Part shown: one piece after another, positions 8,692 through 17,694 of the stretch | Layout: every line of letters begins with the position of its first letter | Position numbering within the stretch: position 1 is the first letter of the stretch | Origin: SKVR01 sp964491395 | Lineage (GTDB): Bacteria > Bacteroidota > Bacteroidia > Bacteroidales > UBA7960 | Direction: 5' to 3' | Assembly (NCBI GenBank): GCA_964491395.1 | Contig: CAZBGI010000002.1 | Coordinates: 1-64,000 of the forward strand | Length of the DNA: 64,000 bases | Made by a program: the position numbers and the translations under genes | Notes under the pieces: generated by a model | What the model was told of the DNA's origin: nothing | Database searches by the model: none | What the model saw: only the letters and a program-made list of their open reading frames with translations

Positions 8692-9138
8692 TCAGGTACA
8701 GGCAATTTTCTCTACTCTTTTTTGATGCCTGCCTCCTTCGAAAGTGGCGGTAAGAAAAGCCTCAGTAATTTCCCTGCCCGTGGCTTCGTCGATAAACCGG
8801 CCAGGCATGGCCAACACATTGGCATCGTTATGCTGCCGGGCCAGGGAAGCCAATTCGGGTAGCCAGCACAAAGCCGAACGAATGTGTTCATGCTTATTGG
8901 CTGTTATATTTACTCCGTTTCCACTGCCACAGATAACAATACCCAGAGGATACTCATTTCTACCCAGGGCTTCGGCCAATGGATGCACATAATCGGGATA
9001 ATCCACACTTTCTTCTGAATGGGTGCCAAAATCAAAGGTTTCTATCCCTTTTTCTTTCAAAAAAGATTTGAGGGATTCTTTCAATGCATATCCTGCATGA
9101 TCGGATGCTATAGCAATTTTTTGAGGTTTATTTTCCAT
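8692..9138 (-). CDS. rpiB: Ribose-5-phosphate isomerase B
   Basis: It interconverts ribose 5-phosphate and ribulose 5-phosphate in the pentose phosphate pathway. Family signatures are ASDHAGYALK near the N-terminus, DYPDYVHPLA, the catalytic cysteine segment IVICGSGNG, and RSALCW. The length of 148 residues is standard. It is the first gene of an rpiB-lutB unit. Confidence 0.95.
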   Translation of the reverse strand: MENKPQKIAIASDHAGYALKESLKSFLKEKGIETFDFGTHSEESVDYPDYVHPLAEALGRNEYPLGIVICGSGNGVNITANKHEHIRSALCWLPELASLARQHNDANVLAMPGRFIDEATGREITEAFLTATFEGGRHQKRVEKIACT

Positions 9139-9171
9139 TGTGAAATACTTTTTACTTGCAGTTTATATATG

Positions 9172-9179
9172 CAAAAATA
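9172..9179 (-). promoter_or_regulatory. -7 element for rpiB
   Basis: On the minus strand TATTTTTG, a perfect TAnnTTTG, with an expected leader of about 27 bases. No clear -33 TTG is found at the right spacing, so the support is partial. Confidence 0.4.
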
Positions 9180-10031
9180 CAGATAAAATGCAGATGCTTT
9201 GTTTTTAATACTTTAGATTCTCCTGTAATAACACATGGTAATTTAATAATACATTCTTTACCGTTGGTATTCAAATTTTTAGACTTTATAAACAATATGC
9301 TGTTAAAAACAATTTCACTTATGCTGATAACTTTTGAAAAAAAAGCCTTGCAAAATTCAAAAGTGATCCGGCTTAAAAACTTAAATGAAATACACAAGGA
9401 TTTTTTCTCCAACTTTTAAAAATTTACTAACATTCATTTAACAATTTCTTAAGGTGAAAAGTAGGGTTATGAACCGTTTTTTTTCAATAAAACAAAGAAT
9501 CAACAGGTTGTTAATAAACACGTAAATCATTGTAACAAGGCAAAATACTATGTTAATAACTACAGAATCAATGTTAATTTGTTTTTATAATTGACATTTA
9601 CAAGTTTTTTCGTTGTTATTTTCAAACACTATTAACACCGCTAATAATACTAATAGAAATTTTAAATTTTAAAAAAAATATTATTAATAAAAGTAGTTTG
9701 TTTAAATATTTTAGCCGGAATTTCATGATTATTCAGAGATATCGTGGTTAAATTTCCTTAAATATAGAAAATGTTTAATAGTCAAATATTTCAATGCAGG
9801 CTTACCATCATCAATAGATTAGGATAAAAAACTTATAATCAAGGTTTTGATTTGCACCGGGCATTTCAAAATTGAGCGGATGTTTCCCTTAATTATCTTA
9901 TATGTTTAAAAAATTTATTGTAAATTTGAAGTTGGTAAATACTTAATAGCAAATTTAACAGAGTAAATAGCGTTCGGGGTAAATTTCCCGGCGATTGTCA
10001 ATCCAAAATTAAATAATAAAATTTAAAGAAT
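9180..10031. other. AT-rich gene-free stretch
   Basis: About 850 bases without a convincing gene on either strand. The short open frames have no recognisable domain and very biased AT-rich composition. It contains two copies of TGTTAATAA (9509-9517, 9551-9559) and near copies at 9572-9580 and, inverted, 9630-9638, then an almost pure A/T run at 9661-9690. A TAAATTTG -7 element at 9921-9928 could start the response-regulator transcript with a leader of about 100 bases. Confidence 0.5.
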
Positions 10032-10784
10032 ATGGCAAAAGTAAAGATTTTGGTTGTAGAGGACGAAAGCATTGTAGCAAAGGATATCCAGAACAGTCTG
10101 AAGAAAATGGGATACCAGGTTCCTACAACTGTTAGTAGCGCCGAAAAAGCAATTGAAGAAATTGAAGAAAACCGCCCGGACCTTGTATTGATGGATATTA
10201 TGCTTAAAGGGCAGATGAGTGGTATTGACGCCGCCAATCTGATCAAGGAAAGATTTGGTATTCCATTGATTTTCCTCACCGCTTATGCAGATGAAAATAC
10301 CTTGAGCAAAGCGAAAATTACTGAACCTTACGGCTATATCATTAAGCCCTTTAAGGAAAAAGAATTGCAGACTACCATCGAAATGGCCCTTTATAAGCAC
10401 GAGAAAGATGAGGTGGTAAAAAAAGAAAGAGATTTGTATCACTCTATTATTGAAAACAAAGAATCTAAAGACAGTATTTTTGTTAGAGCGGATTACAGAC
10501 TGAACAAAATCAATTTTGATGATATCTTTTATGTGGAAGCATTGAAGGATTATGTGGTTATCAATACATCTGATAACAGTTACACCACGCACACTACCAT
10601 GAAGGAAATGGTTAGAATCCTGCCCCAAAAAGATTTCGTCAGAATCCATCGTTCTTTTATCGTTAACCTCAATAAGATTTTCTCTATCAAATATCCCGAT
10701 TTGGTTATTGAAGGTAAAATGAAGGTTTTACCCATCGGAGGATTGTATAGAAAGGAATTATATGGCAGGTTAAATCTTATTTAA
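10032..10784 (+). CDS. Response regulator with LytTR DNA-binding domain
   Basis: A cytoplasmic two-component regulator. Residues 5-120 form a receiver domain with acidic residues at 10-12 and the phosphoacceptor D55 in VLMDIML, then FLTAY and the YIIKPF lysine. Residues about 148-248 form a LytTR DNA-binding domain (FVRADYRLNKINFDDIFYVEALKDYVVI ... FVRIHRSFIVNL). In Bacteroidota such regulators usually pair with a membrane histidine kinase of the LytS/YehU type. None is adjacent, and the orphan kinase at 21-25 kb is of a different type. The gene is followed by a strong terminator. Confidence 0.9.
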   Translation: MAKVKILVVEDESIVAKDIQNSLKKMGYQVPTTVSSAEKAIEEIEENRPDLVLMDIMLKGQMSGIDAANLIKERFGIPLIFLTAYADENTLSKAKITEPYGYIIKPFKEKELQTTIEMALYKHEKDEVVKKERDLYHSIIENKESKDSIFVRADYRLNKINFDDIFYVEALKDYVVINTSDNSYTTHTTMKEMVRILPQKDFVRIHRSFIVNLNKIFSIKYPDLVIEGKMKVLPIGGLYRKELYGRLNLI

Positions 10785-10798
10785 AATATAGTAAGCGC

Positions 10799-10836
10799 AA
10801 AAAAATCCTGAAATTTAATTTCAGGATTTTTTTTTT
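10799..10836. terminator. Bidirectional terminator between the LytTR regulator and rnr
   Basis: The arms AAAATCCTGAAAT (10802-10814) and ATTTCAGGATTTT (10818-10830) are followed by a T-run to 10836. The A-run at the left end also suits the convergent rnr gene. Confidence 0.9.
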
Positions 10837-10858
10837 GCCGATAGGTAGGGTTTTCAGG

Positions 10859-13006
10859 TTATGATGCCAGGACGAAATCAATTTCTTTACGCTGTGCATC
10901 AACAGATTTGATAATGATATTTATCTCATCACCCAGCTTGAATTTGCGGTTGGAGTTGTGTCCTATAACCTGGTAATTATCCTCATCAAGGTAATAATAA
11001 TCATCATCCAAATCTCCCAGGCGAATCATTCCTTCGCATTTGTTTTCTACAATCTCCACAAAAATTCCCCATTTGCTTACCCCTGATATTACACCCGCAT
11101 ATTTATTACCAATTTTATCTTCCAGAAACTCCACCTGTTTCAGTTTTATGGAATCGCGTTCTGCACTTTGGGCTAGTTTTTCCATTTCTGTAGAATGGAT
11201 ACACTTCTCTTCATATATATCTTTTGAGAAATTTGCTGATTTGTTTAAGTAGGCGTACAGCATCCTGTGAACCATCAGGTCAGGGTATCTTCTAATGGGG
11301 GAGGTAAAATGTGAATAATAATCGAATGCCAGTCCATAGTGTCCAATATTCTGGGTAGAATATTCCGCTTTGGCCATACTTCTTATGGCAAGGGTTTCAA
11401 TGAGATTTTCTTCTCCTTTTCCTTCTGATTCTTTCAGTAAAGTGTTGAAAGACTTGGAAATACTTTTGCGGGAATCGGTTTTCATGGTATAACCCAGTTT
11501 GGAAACAAATTCAGAAAGTTTGTTCAGCTTCTCGGGGTTGGGAATATCATGGATTCGATAAACAAAAGTTTTGGGTTTGGCCGACCCTTTTACTTTTCCT
11601 ATCTTTTCTGCTACGGTTCTGTTGGCTAGCAGCATGAATTCCTCCACCAATTTGTGGGCATCTTTTTGTTCTTTATAATAAACAGACAAAGGTTTTCCCT
11701 TATCATCGAGACGAAATTTCACCTCTTTTTTATCAAAATTTATCGCTCCACTTCTCATGCGTTTTTTACGAACTGTTTGGGCAATGGAATTGAGGATGTT
11801 GATTTCATCATGGTATTCGCCCGATGCATTCTCAATGATATCCTGTACTTCTTCATAAGTAAATCTACGGTCAGAATTAATGACAGTCTTACCTATCCAC
11901 GATGAATTAATTTTTCCGGTTTCTGTAATATCAAAAATGACCGAAAATGTTAACTTTTCTTCCTTCGGACGCAACGAACAAATAAAGTTGGATAATCGTT
12001 CAGGAAGCATTGGCACCACTCTATCTACCAGGTAGATGGATGTAGCCCGGGAGTAAGCCTCTTCTTCCAGTGCTGTATTTTCTTTAATATAATGAGAAAC
12101 ATCTGCAATATGAACCCCGATCCTGAAGGTTTTGTCGTCAAGCTTTTCCACAGACAATGCATCATCAAAATCCTTGGCATCATAAGGGTCTATGGTAAAA
12201 GTAGTTACATTTCTGTAGTCTTTTCTGTTTTTGATTTCATCGGGCGTAATACCTGTACTTAATTGTTCTGCTTCTTTTTCAACTTCTTTCGTAAAACTGT
12301 AGGGTAAGTTATATTCTGCAAGAATGGCGTGTATTTCTACTTCATTTTCACCCGGTTTGCCCAATACCTGTATGATTCTGCCAAAGGGATTTTTGGCATG
12401 ATCGGGCCATTCCGTCAATTCAGCTACTGCTTTTTGGCCCTCTTTGGCTTCATTGAGTTGGTCCAGAGGAATGAATATATCGATGGGTGTAGATTTATTA
12501 TCAGGTATGAGAAAAGCAAAATTTTTGTGTTTTTCGATAATGCCCACGAACCTGGTCTTTTTTCTTTCCAGGATTTCAATGATTTCACCTTCTTTTTTGG
12601 CCTCCTTTCGTTGGGGAAATAACCGGACTTTTACCTTATCACCATGCAGGGCTTTATGGGTATTATTGGAAGAAATTCTAACATCCTCCAGTAAATCCGG
12701 TGTAATTACATAAGCCTTGCCGGTTTGTTTCATATCTACAGTACCGATAACAAAGGGTCCAATGTGTTTCAATTTCTCTCTTTCCAAAGGATTGAGCACA
12801 TATTTTCCCTTGTATACCTCTACAATAAAATTTTCTTTGGCAAGGTGATACAATAATCCATTGATATATTTTCTGTCTTTATTATCTGTTTCTGGTAGCT
12901 TTTTGGCTATTTGTTTGTAATTGTATTTCGCTTTGGGATTGCTGCGAAAGAATGATTTTATCTTTTGAATTAATTTTTCTTTGGTTTCGTCCTTTCTCTT
13001 TTTCAT
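10859..13006 (-). CDS. rnr: Ribonuclease R
   Basis: A processive 3'-5' exoribonuclease that degrades structured RNA and takes part in rRNA quality control. The 715 residues include an N-terminal basic helix-turn-helix-like region, cold-shock OB folds from about residue 75, the RNB catalytic domain from about 260 with the metal-binding DPYDAKDFDDA near residue 271, GVHIADVSHY, the FTSPIRRYPDL motif, and a C-terminal S1 domain from about 630. The start MKKRKDETK is basic as in the family. It is convergent with the response regulator and shares its terminator. Confidence 0.95.
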   Translation of the reverse strand: MKKRKDETKEKLIQKIKSFFRSNPKAKYNYKQIAKKLPETDNKDRKYINGLLYHLAKENFIVEVYKGKYVLNPLEREKLKHIGPFVIGTVDMKQTGKAYVITPDLLEDVRISSNNTHKALHGDKVKVRLFPQRKEAKKEGEIIEILERKKTRFVGIIEKHKNFAFLIPDNKSTPIDIFIPLDQLNEAKEGQKAVAELTEWPDHAKNPFGRIIQVLGKPGENEVEIHAILAEYNLPYSFTKEVEKEAEQLSTGITPDEIKNRKDYRNVTTFTIDPYDAKDFDDALSVEKLDDKTFRIGVHIADVSHYIKENTALEEEAYSRATSIYLVDRVVPMLPERLSNFICSLRPKEEKLTFSVIFDITETGKINSSWIGKTVINSDRRFTYEEVQDIIENASGEYHDEINILNSIAQTVRKKRMRSGAINFDKKEVKFRLDDKGKPLSVYYKEQKDAHKLVEEFMLLANRTVAEKIGKVKGSAKPKTFVYRIHDIPNPEKLNKLSEFVSKLGYTMKTDSRKSISKSFNTLLKESEGKGEENLIETLAIRSMAKAEYSTQNIGHYGLAFDYYSHFTSPIRRYPDLMVHRMLYAYLNKSANFSKDIYEEKCIHSTEMEKLAQSAERDSIKLKQVEFLEDKIGNKYAGVISGVSKWGIFVEIVENKCEGMIRLGDLDDDYYYLDEDNYQVIGHNSNRKFKLGDEINIIIKSVDAQRKEIDFVLAS

Positions 13007-13283
13007 AAAATGTCAATTTGTAGGAGAATGCTTTTATCTTCCCGGGTTTTTAAATTGTTGGAATGATGATACATATAACGGTTTTATCGCCTTGAATTTT
13101 GATTTTCCAATAAATTGTTGCCTATCACGTTATTCCATGACCATAAAATTAATAATATGCAGATATAATCGTTAGATGCTAAATTAGAATTTTTTAGGCT
13201 GTAATAGCATTATTTCTTTGTAAATTTATAGCTTATTTTGGTTAACACCATGTTATTTATTTTGTTGAAATATAAGGATTTAA

Positions 13284-16200
13284 ATGTCAGGTCAATATAA
13301 CATATTACTTCAAAAGCTGGATGCATATATCCGAAAATACTATTTACACAAGCTTATTAAAGGCGGATTGCTGTTTATAACAGGGTTTCTGGCTTTATTG
13401 CTTACCATTTCGCTGCTGGAATTTGTTGGCTATTTTAACTCACAAACCCGGGCTGTTTTGTATTACGGCTTTATTGGTTTTAATGTGTTTGTATTTTTCT
13501 TTTATGTCATTCGACCCGTTTTAGGACTGGTTAAAATAGGAAAACATGTTTCTTTTGAAGATGCTGCTCGTTTATTGGGAAAGCATTTCAAGGATGAAGT
13601 GAATGACAAAATTCTCAATACCCTACAGTTGCATAAATCACTCGAATTTACCGATAAACAAAATGAATTGCTTATTGCAGGTATTGAGCAAAAAGCCGGA
13701 AAATTAAAGAACTATCCATTTCAGGCTGCAGTAGATTTCCGTGAAAATTTAAAATACGTGCCGGTTGCATTGTTGGTAATGATTCTTTTTGCAGCAGGGT
13801 GGGGTTTATTTCCGTATCTCATCAAAGAACCCGCTTCCAGGATAATTCAATACAACCAGAAATTTGAAAGACCTGCTCCCTTTTCTATTGTTTTTTTAAA
13901 TGATTTACCCCTGAAAGGTGTTAAAAATGAACGGTTTGTATTAAACTTTACTACAGAAGGAACAGTTATTCCCGATGAAATGGAAATTCTTGTCAACGGA
14001 AATACCAATCGAATTACGCTCAATCGGAAAAATGAATTTCAATATGAATTTCGCAGTCTTGTTGAACCGGTTACCTTTTACCTGCTAAAGGGAAATTTTC
14101 GATTTGGCCCGTTTACCATTGATGTTGATAGCAAGGCCGTAATTAAAAATTTTAATCTTATTGCCTCTTATCCTGCCTATACTCAACTTGAAAATGAAAG
14201 TTTCCTTAATTTAGGCGATATTCAGGTTCCTGAAGGTACTCTTTTACAGTGGGATGTATTTGCGGAAGATACACGTGATATCGTATTTGAACATGAATCT
14301 TCTGAGGAATCTTTTATTCCAAAAAACAGCAAGGTTTTTAAATTTGAAAAAACTGTTTTTAAGGATTTTACATATTCTTTTGCTGCTTTTAACGAAAAAG
14401 GAAACCGGGGTGACTCACTTCAGTACGATGTAAAAGTAATACCTGATGCTTTTCCATCTATCACCATTGAAGAATACCAGGATAGTATTTTGATTTCGCG
14501 GTTGTTTTTCAGGGGGTTGATCCTGGATGATTATGGTTTTTCTGATTTGACCTTTCATTACCGGGTAGTTGATGATTCAGCTCAAAGTGAAGAAGAAAAT
14601 GATTATAAAATGGAAAAGCTGCCATTTGCCGGGCGTAATCTTAATCAAAACTTTTATTATGCGGTTGATTTAACCCGGTATGATCTTCAACCAGGAACTT
14701 CTTTTGAGTATTATTTCGAAGTCACCGATAATGACGGTATCAATGGACCCAAGAGCACTAAGAGTCGTATATATACTTTTGCTTTACCTTCTCATGAAGA
14801 ATTGTTAGCCGAAACCATCGAATCTGATGAAGAAATTAAGGAAGGTTTAAGCAGAAATATTGAAGAGATTAATACTGTTCAGGATGAGATAGATAAGCTT
14901 AGAAAGTCAATGCTTGAGAGTGAAACCATAAATTGGGAGCAGCAGGAAACATTGAAAAATTTGCTGGAAAAGCAGGAGAAGGCGCAGGAAAATTATGAAC
15001 AACTGCAGGAATTTTCAGAAAATAAGAATAAAAAAGATCAACAGTTTAATCAGCAGAATGAAAATATAAAGAAGAAACAAGAGGATTTGGAGAAGCTGTT
15101 TGATGAAGTTCTTACAGATGAAATGAAAGATTTGCATCAAAAGATTCAGGAAGAACTTGAGAAACTTAACAAGGAAAATGTTTTTGAAATGCTCGAAGAG
15201 ATGCAGTTTGAGATGGAGGATTTTGAAAGACGGTTAGATCGTGCACTGGAACTTTTTAAGCAATTACAGGTGGAAAGGATGCTTACTGAAAGTATTGAAT
15301 CGCTGGAGCGAATAAAAGAAGAGTTAGACACTTTAAATGAAAAAATAGATACTGAAGGACTTAGTCAGGAAGATGCAGAGGAGCAGGAAAAACTCAATGA
15401 TGAGTTTGATTCTCTGAGTGAAATGCTTAATGAAATGCAACAAAAAAATGAGGAACTGGAAAATCCCAACTCCCTTGATGATACTGATGAGATGCAGGAA
15501 AGTATTGGTGAGGATTTGGATCAGGCGTTGAACGAAATGGGGAAAGAAAATACAGGCGGATCGTCGCAAAAACAAAAAGATGCTTCCGGAAAAATGGGTA
15601 AGCTTGGAGAACAACTGCAATCAATGCTCTCTTCAATGCAACAGGAAAATCTGGCAGAAGATATCCGTACCTTGCGTGAAATCCTTGATAATTTGATCCA
15701 AACTTCCTTTTACCAGGAGAAACTGATCGAGGAAGTTCGAAATGTTAATATAAGAGACCCTAAATATGTAACGCTCATTGCGGAGCAAAAACAGCTCAGT
15801 ACCGATTTGGACATGATAAAAGATTCATTAGAGGCTCTTGCACGCAGGCAAATACAGATTGAATCCTTTGTTACACGAGAGATAGCCGAAGTGAACCGGA
15901 ATATTGATCATGCTATCGATGAATTGATCAATCGCCATAAATACAATGGGATGACGCGGCAGCAATTTGTCATGACGCATATCAATAACCTGGCCTTGCT
16001 TTTGAATGAAAGCATGGATAATATGCAAAATCAAATGCAGGCAAGCGGTGAAAATGGAGCAGATTCGCCAGCCCCTGGCGGGAAGGAGAGTTTCCAGAAT
16101 TTAAAGCAAATGCAGGAGCAAATGAATCAGATGTTAGAACAAATGAGAGAGGGTCATCAACCTAAGCCGGGTGAATCCGGCAAATCAGGGATGAGTATGA

Positions 16201-16619
16201 GTGAACAACTTGCACGCATGGCTGCTGAACAGGAAGCCATAAGAAAACGTTTGAATGAGCTTTCCGGAGAACTGAAAAGTGAAGGACAGGATGTTTCTGA
16301 CTTGGATCAGATGATGAAAGATATGGAAAGAACAGAGCTGGATATTGTGACCAATAAAATTGACAGACAAACGCAACTTAGACAACAAAGAATTTTAACC
16401 CGGCTTTTAGAACATGAACGAGCTGAATTAGAGCGCGAACAAGAGGAAAGAAGGGTAGGAGAGACTGCAAAAAATTACGATTTAAGTAACCCCGAAGATT
16501 TTTTCGAGTATAATAGAGAAAAGAACAAGGTCATGGATATGTTGAAAAGCATGCCTCCCGGATTCAGACCACATTACAAATCACTTGTTGAATTATATTT
16601 CCTAAATGTACAAGAATAA
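13284..16619 (+). CDS. DUF4175 family membrane protein with a long coiled-coil C-terminus
   Basis: A large Bacteroidota protein of unknown function. Two hydrophobic segments lie at about residues 28-50 and 58-80, and a third at about 155-178. Then come several hundred residues of beta-rich sequence (about 190-500) with Ig-like character, and from about 510 to the end a very long Glu/Gln/Lys/Met-rich coiled coil. It was recognised by its overall pattern and length (1111 residues). The next gene starts within 5 bases of its stop, so it probably shares an operon with the RsbW-like protein and YbeY. No enzymatic motif is seen. An envelope-spanning scaffold role is only a guess. Confidence 0.75.
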   Translation: MSGQYNILLQKLDAYIRKYYLHKLIKGGLLFITGFLALLLTISLLEFVGYFNSQTRAVLYYGFIGFNVFVFFFYVIRPVLGLVKIGKHVSFEDAARLLGKHFKDEVNDKILNTLQLHKSLEFTDKQNELLIAGIEQKAGKLKNYPFQAAVDFRENLKYVPVALLVMILFAAGWGLFPYLIKEPASRIIQYNQKFERPAPFSIVFLNDLPLKGVKNERFVLNFTTEGTVIPDEMEILVNGNTNRITLNRKNEFQYEFRSLVEPVTFYLLKGNFRFGPFTIDVDSKAVIKNFNLIASYPAYTQLENESFLNLGDIQVPEGTLLQWDVFAEDTRDIVFEHESSEESFIPKNSKVFKFEKTVFKDFTYSFAAFNEKGNRGDSLQYDVKVIPDAFPSITIEEYQDSILISRLFFRGLILDDYGFSDLTFHYRVVDDSAQSEEENDYKMEKLPFAGRNLNQNFYYAVDLTRYDLQPGTSFEYYFEVTDNDGINGPKSTKSRIYTFALPSHEELLAETIESDEEIKEGLSRNIEEINTVQDEIDKLRKSMLESETINWEQQETLKNLLEKQEKAQENYEQLQEFSENKNKKDQQFNQQNENIKKKQEDLEKLFDEVLTDEMKDLHQKIQEELEKLNKENVFEMLEEMQFEMEDFERRLDRALELFKQLQVERMLTESIESLERIKEELDTLNEKIDTEGLSQEDAEEQEKLNDEFDSLSEMLNEMQQKNEELENPNSLDDTDEMQESIGEDLDQALNEMGKENTGGSSQKQKDASGKMGKLGEQLQSMLSSMQQENLAEDIRTLREILDNLIQTSFYQEKLIEEVRNVNIRDPKYVTLIAEQKQLSTDLDMIKDSLEALARRQIQIESFVTREIAEVNRNIDHAIDELINRHKYNGMTRQQFVMTHINNLALLLNESMDNMQNQMQASGENGADSPAPGGKESFQNLKQMQEQMNQMLEQMREGHQPKPGESGKSGMSMSEQLARMAAEQEAIRKRLNELSGELKSEGQDVSDLDQMMKDMERTELDIVTNKIDRQTQLRQQRILTRLLEHERAELEREQEERRVGETAKNYDLSNPEDFFEYNREKNKVMDMLKSMPPGFRPHYKSLVELYFLNVQE

Positions 16620-16623
16620 AAAC

Positions 16624-17118
16624 ATGGTTGAAAATAAAAGAGAAATTCGAATCAAAGCCAATCCTCAAGGGGTTCATGAACTAGAGGCATTTGTTGAAGA
16701 TATTTGTTATGAATATAACATTATCAATAGTTATTATAGTAATATTCAATTGGCCCTCAATGAGGTATTTGTGAATGCACGGGAGCATGGTAACCATAAT
16801 GATCCTGAATCCACTATCGATATTACCTTCTTTTCTGATCAGAAAGGGCTTCATTTTTTGGTAAAAGATGAGGGTGAAGGCTTTGATTATCAGAAGTATA
16901 TGGATTTAGATCTTACTGATTTACCCGAAGGTGACGGTGAAGGGCAGAGGGGGATTCTTGTTATTAAGATGCTCGCCGATGAAATCAACTGGCTTGATAA
17001 AGGGAGTACTATTGAACTGGTTTTCTATATAAGCAGTATCAATTATACCCTTACCCTGGAGCGAAAAAAACATCTTGAGACTTACTTTAAAAACGTAACT
17101 TTGTACAAAACTTCATAA
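16624..17118 (+). CDS. RsbW-like ATP-binding protein (HATPase_c_2)
   Basis: A GHKL ATPase domain of the RsbW/SpoIIAB type. The N box is NEVFVNAREHGNH near residue 45, the G1 box is VKDEGEGFD near 80, and the G2 region is EGQRGILVIKML near 110. Family members act as serine kinases that hold a sigma factor or an antagonist. The ATG at 16624, 5 bases after the DUF4175 stop, gives 164 residues. An ATG at 16606 inside the upstream gene would add six. No STAS-domain antagonist, PP2C phosphatase or dedicated sigma factor is next to it, so its partner is unknown. Confidence 0.8.
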   Translation: MVENKREIRIKANPQGVHELEAFVEDICYEYNIINSYYSNIQLALNEVFVNAREHGNHNDPESTIDITFFSDQKGLHFLVKDEGEGFDYQKYMDLDLTDLPEGDGEGQRGILVIKMLADEINWLDKGSTIELVFYISSINYTLTLERKKHLETYFKNVTLYKTS

Positions 17119-17119
17119 T

Positions 17120-17569
17120 TTGGAAAAAAACTTCTCAGATTCTTACCATATAGAATTTGTTTTGAACGATATTGAAGCGTTTCCATTTCCTGAAGAATCT
17201 TTCAGGAAATGGATTCTTGCTATTATAGCTAATGAAGAAAAGGAACCCGGTGCAATTAATTATATATTTTGTTCTGATGATACTTTATTAGACATTAATC
17301 AACAATATCTTGATCATGATACCTTTACGGATATTATCACCTTTGATTATTCCTCTGAATTTGATAATATTAGTGGTGATATATATATCAGCGTTGATAT
17401 GGTAAGATACAATGCGAAGAAATTTCAGGAAGAATTTTTAAGAGAACTTGCACGGGTTATTGTCCATGGAGTTTTGCACATAATAGGGTATAAGGACAAG
17501 AGTGAAAAGGACAAATTACGGATGAGAGAAAAAGAAAATTATTACCTTGATTTGGCGGAATTTTTGTAA
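17120..17569 (+). CDS. ybeY: Endoribonuclease YbeY, rRNA maturation factor
   Basis: A metal-dependent endoribonuclease involved in 16S rRNA 3' end maturation and ribosome quality control. The motif HGVLHIIGYKDKSEKD near residue 114 is the metal site. The third histidine of the classical HGxLHLxGYDH is replaced by aspartate, as I recall for other Bacteroidota YbeY. A TTG two bases after the previous stop is the only start that keeps the N-terminal strand, as no ATG is available in the first 90 residues. It follows the RsbW-like gene tightly. Confidence 0.9.
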   Translation: MEKNFSDSYHIEFVLNDIEAFPFPEESFRKWILAIIANEEKEPGAINYIFCSDDTLLDINQQYLDHDTFTDIITFDYSSEFDNISGDIYISVDMVRYNAKKFQEEFLRELARVIVHGVLHIIGYKDKSEKDKLRMREKENYYLDLAEFL

Positions 17570-17694
17570 ATTAATATAGGTTTCAGGTTGCATTGGTTAG
17601 GCTCCTGAACCACTGTTTTCCTTTTTGTTTAGTTAAATAAATGAATTGTAGTAAAGCAAATAATTATTAGTAAAGATTATAATTGAGTATTAGA

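Noticed and set aside
9156..9419. 87-codon open frame on the plus strand upstream of rpiB
   Set aside because: It overlaps the rpiB promoter element, has no domain and reflects AT-rich composition. Its mirror frame on the other strand is equally long.
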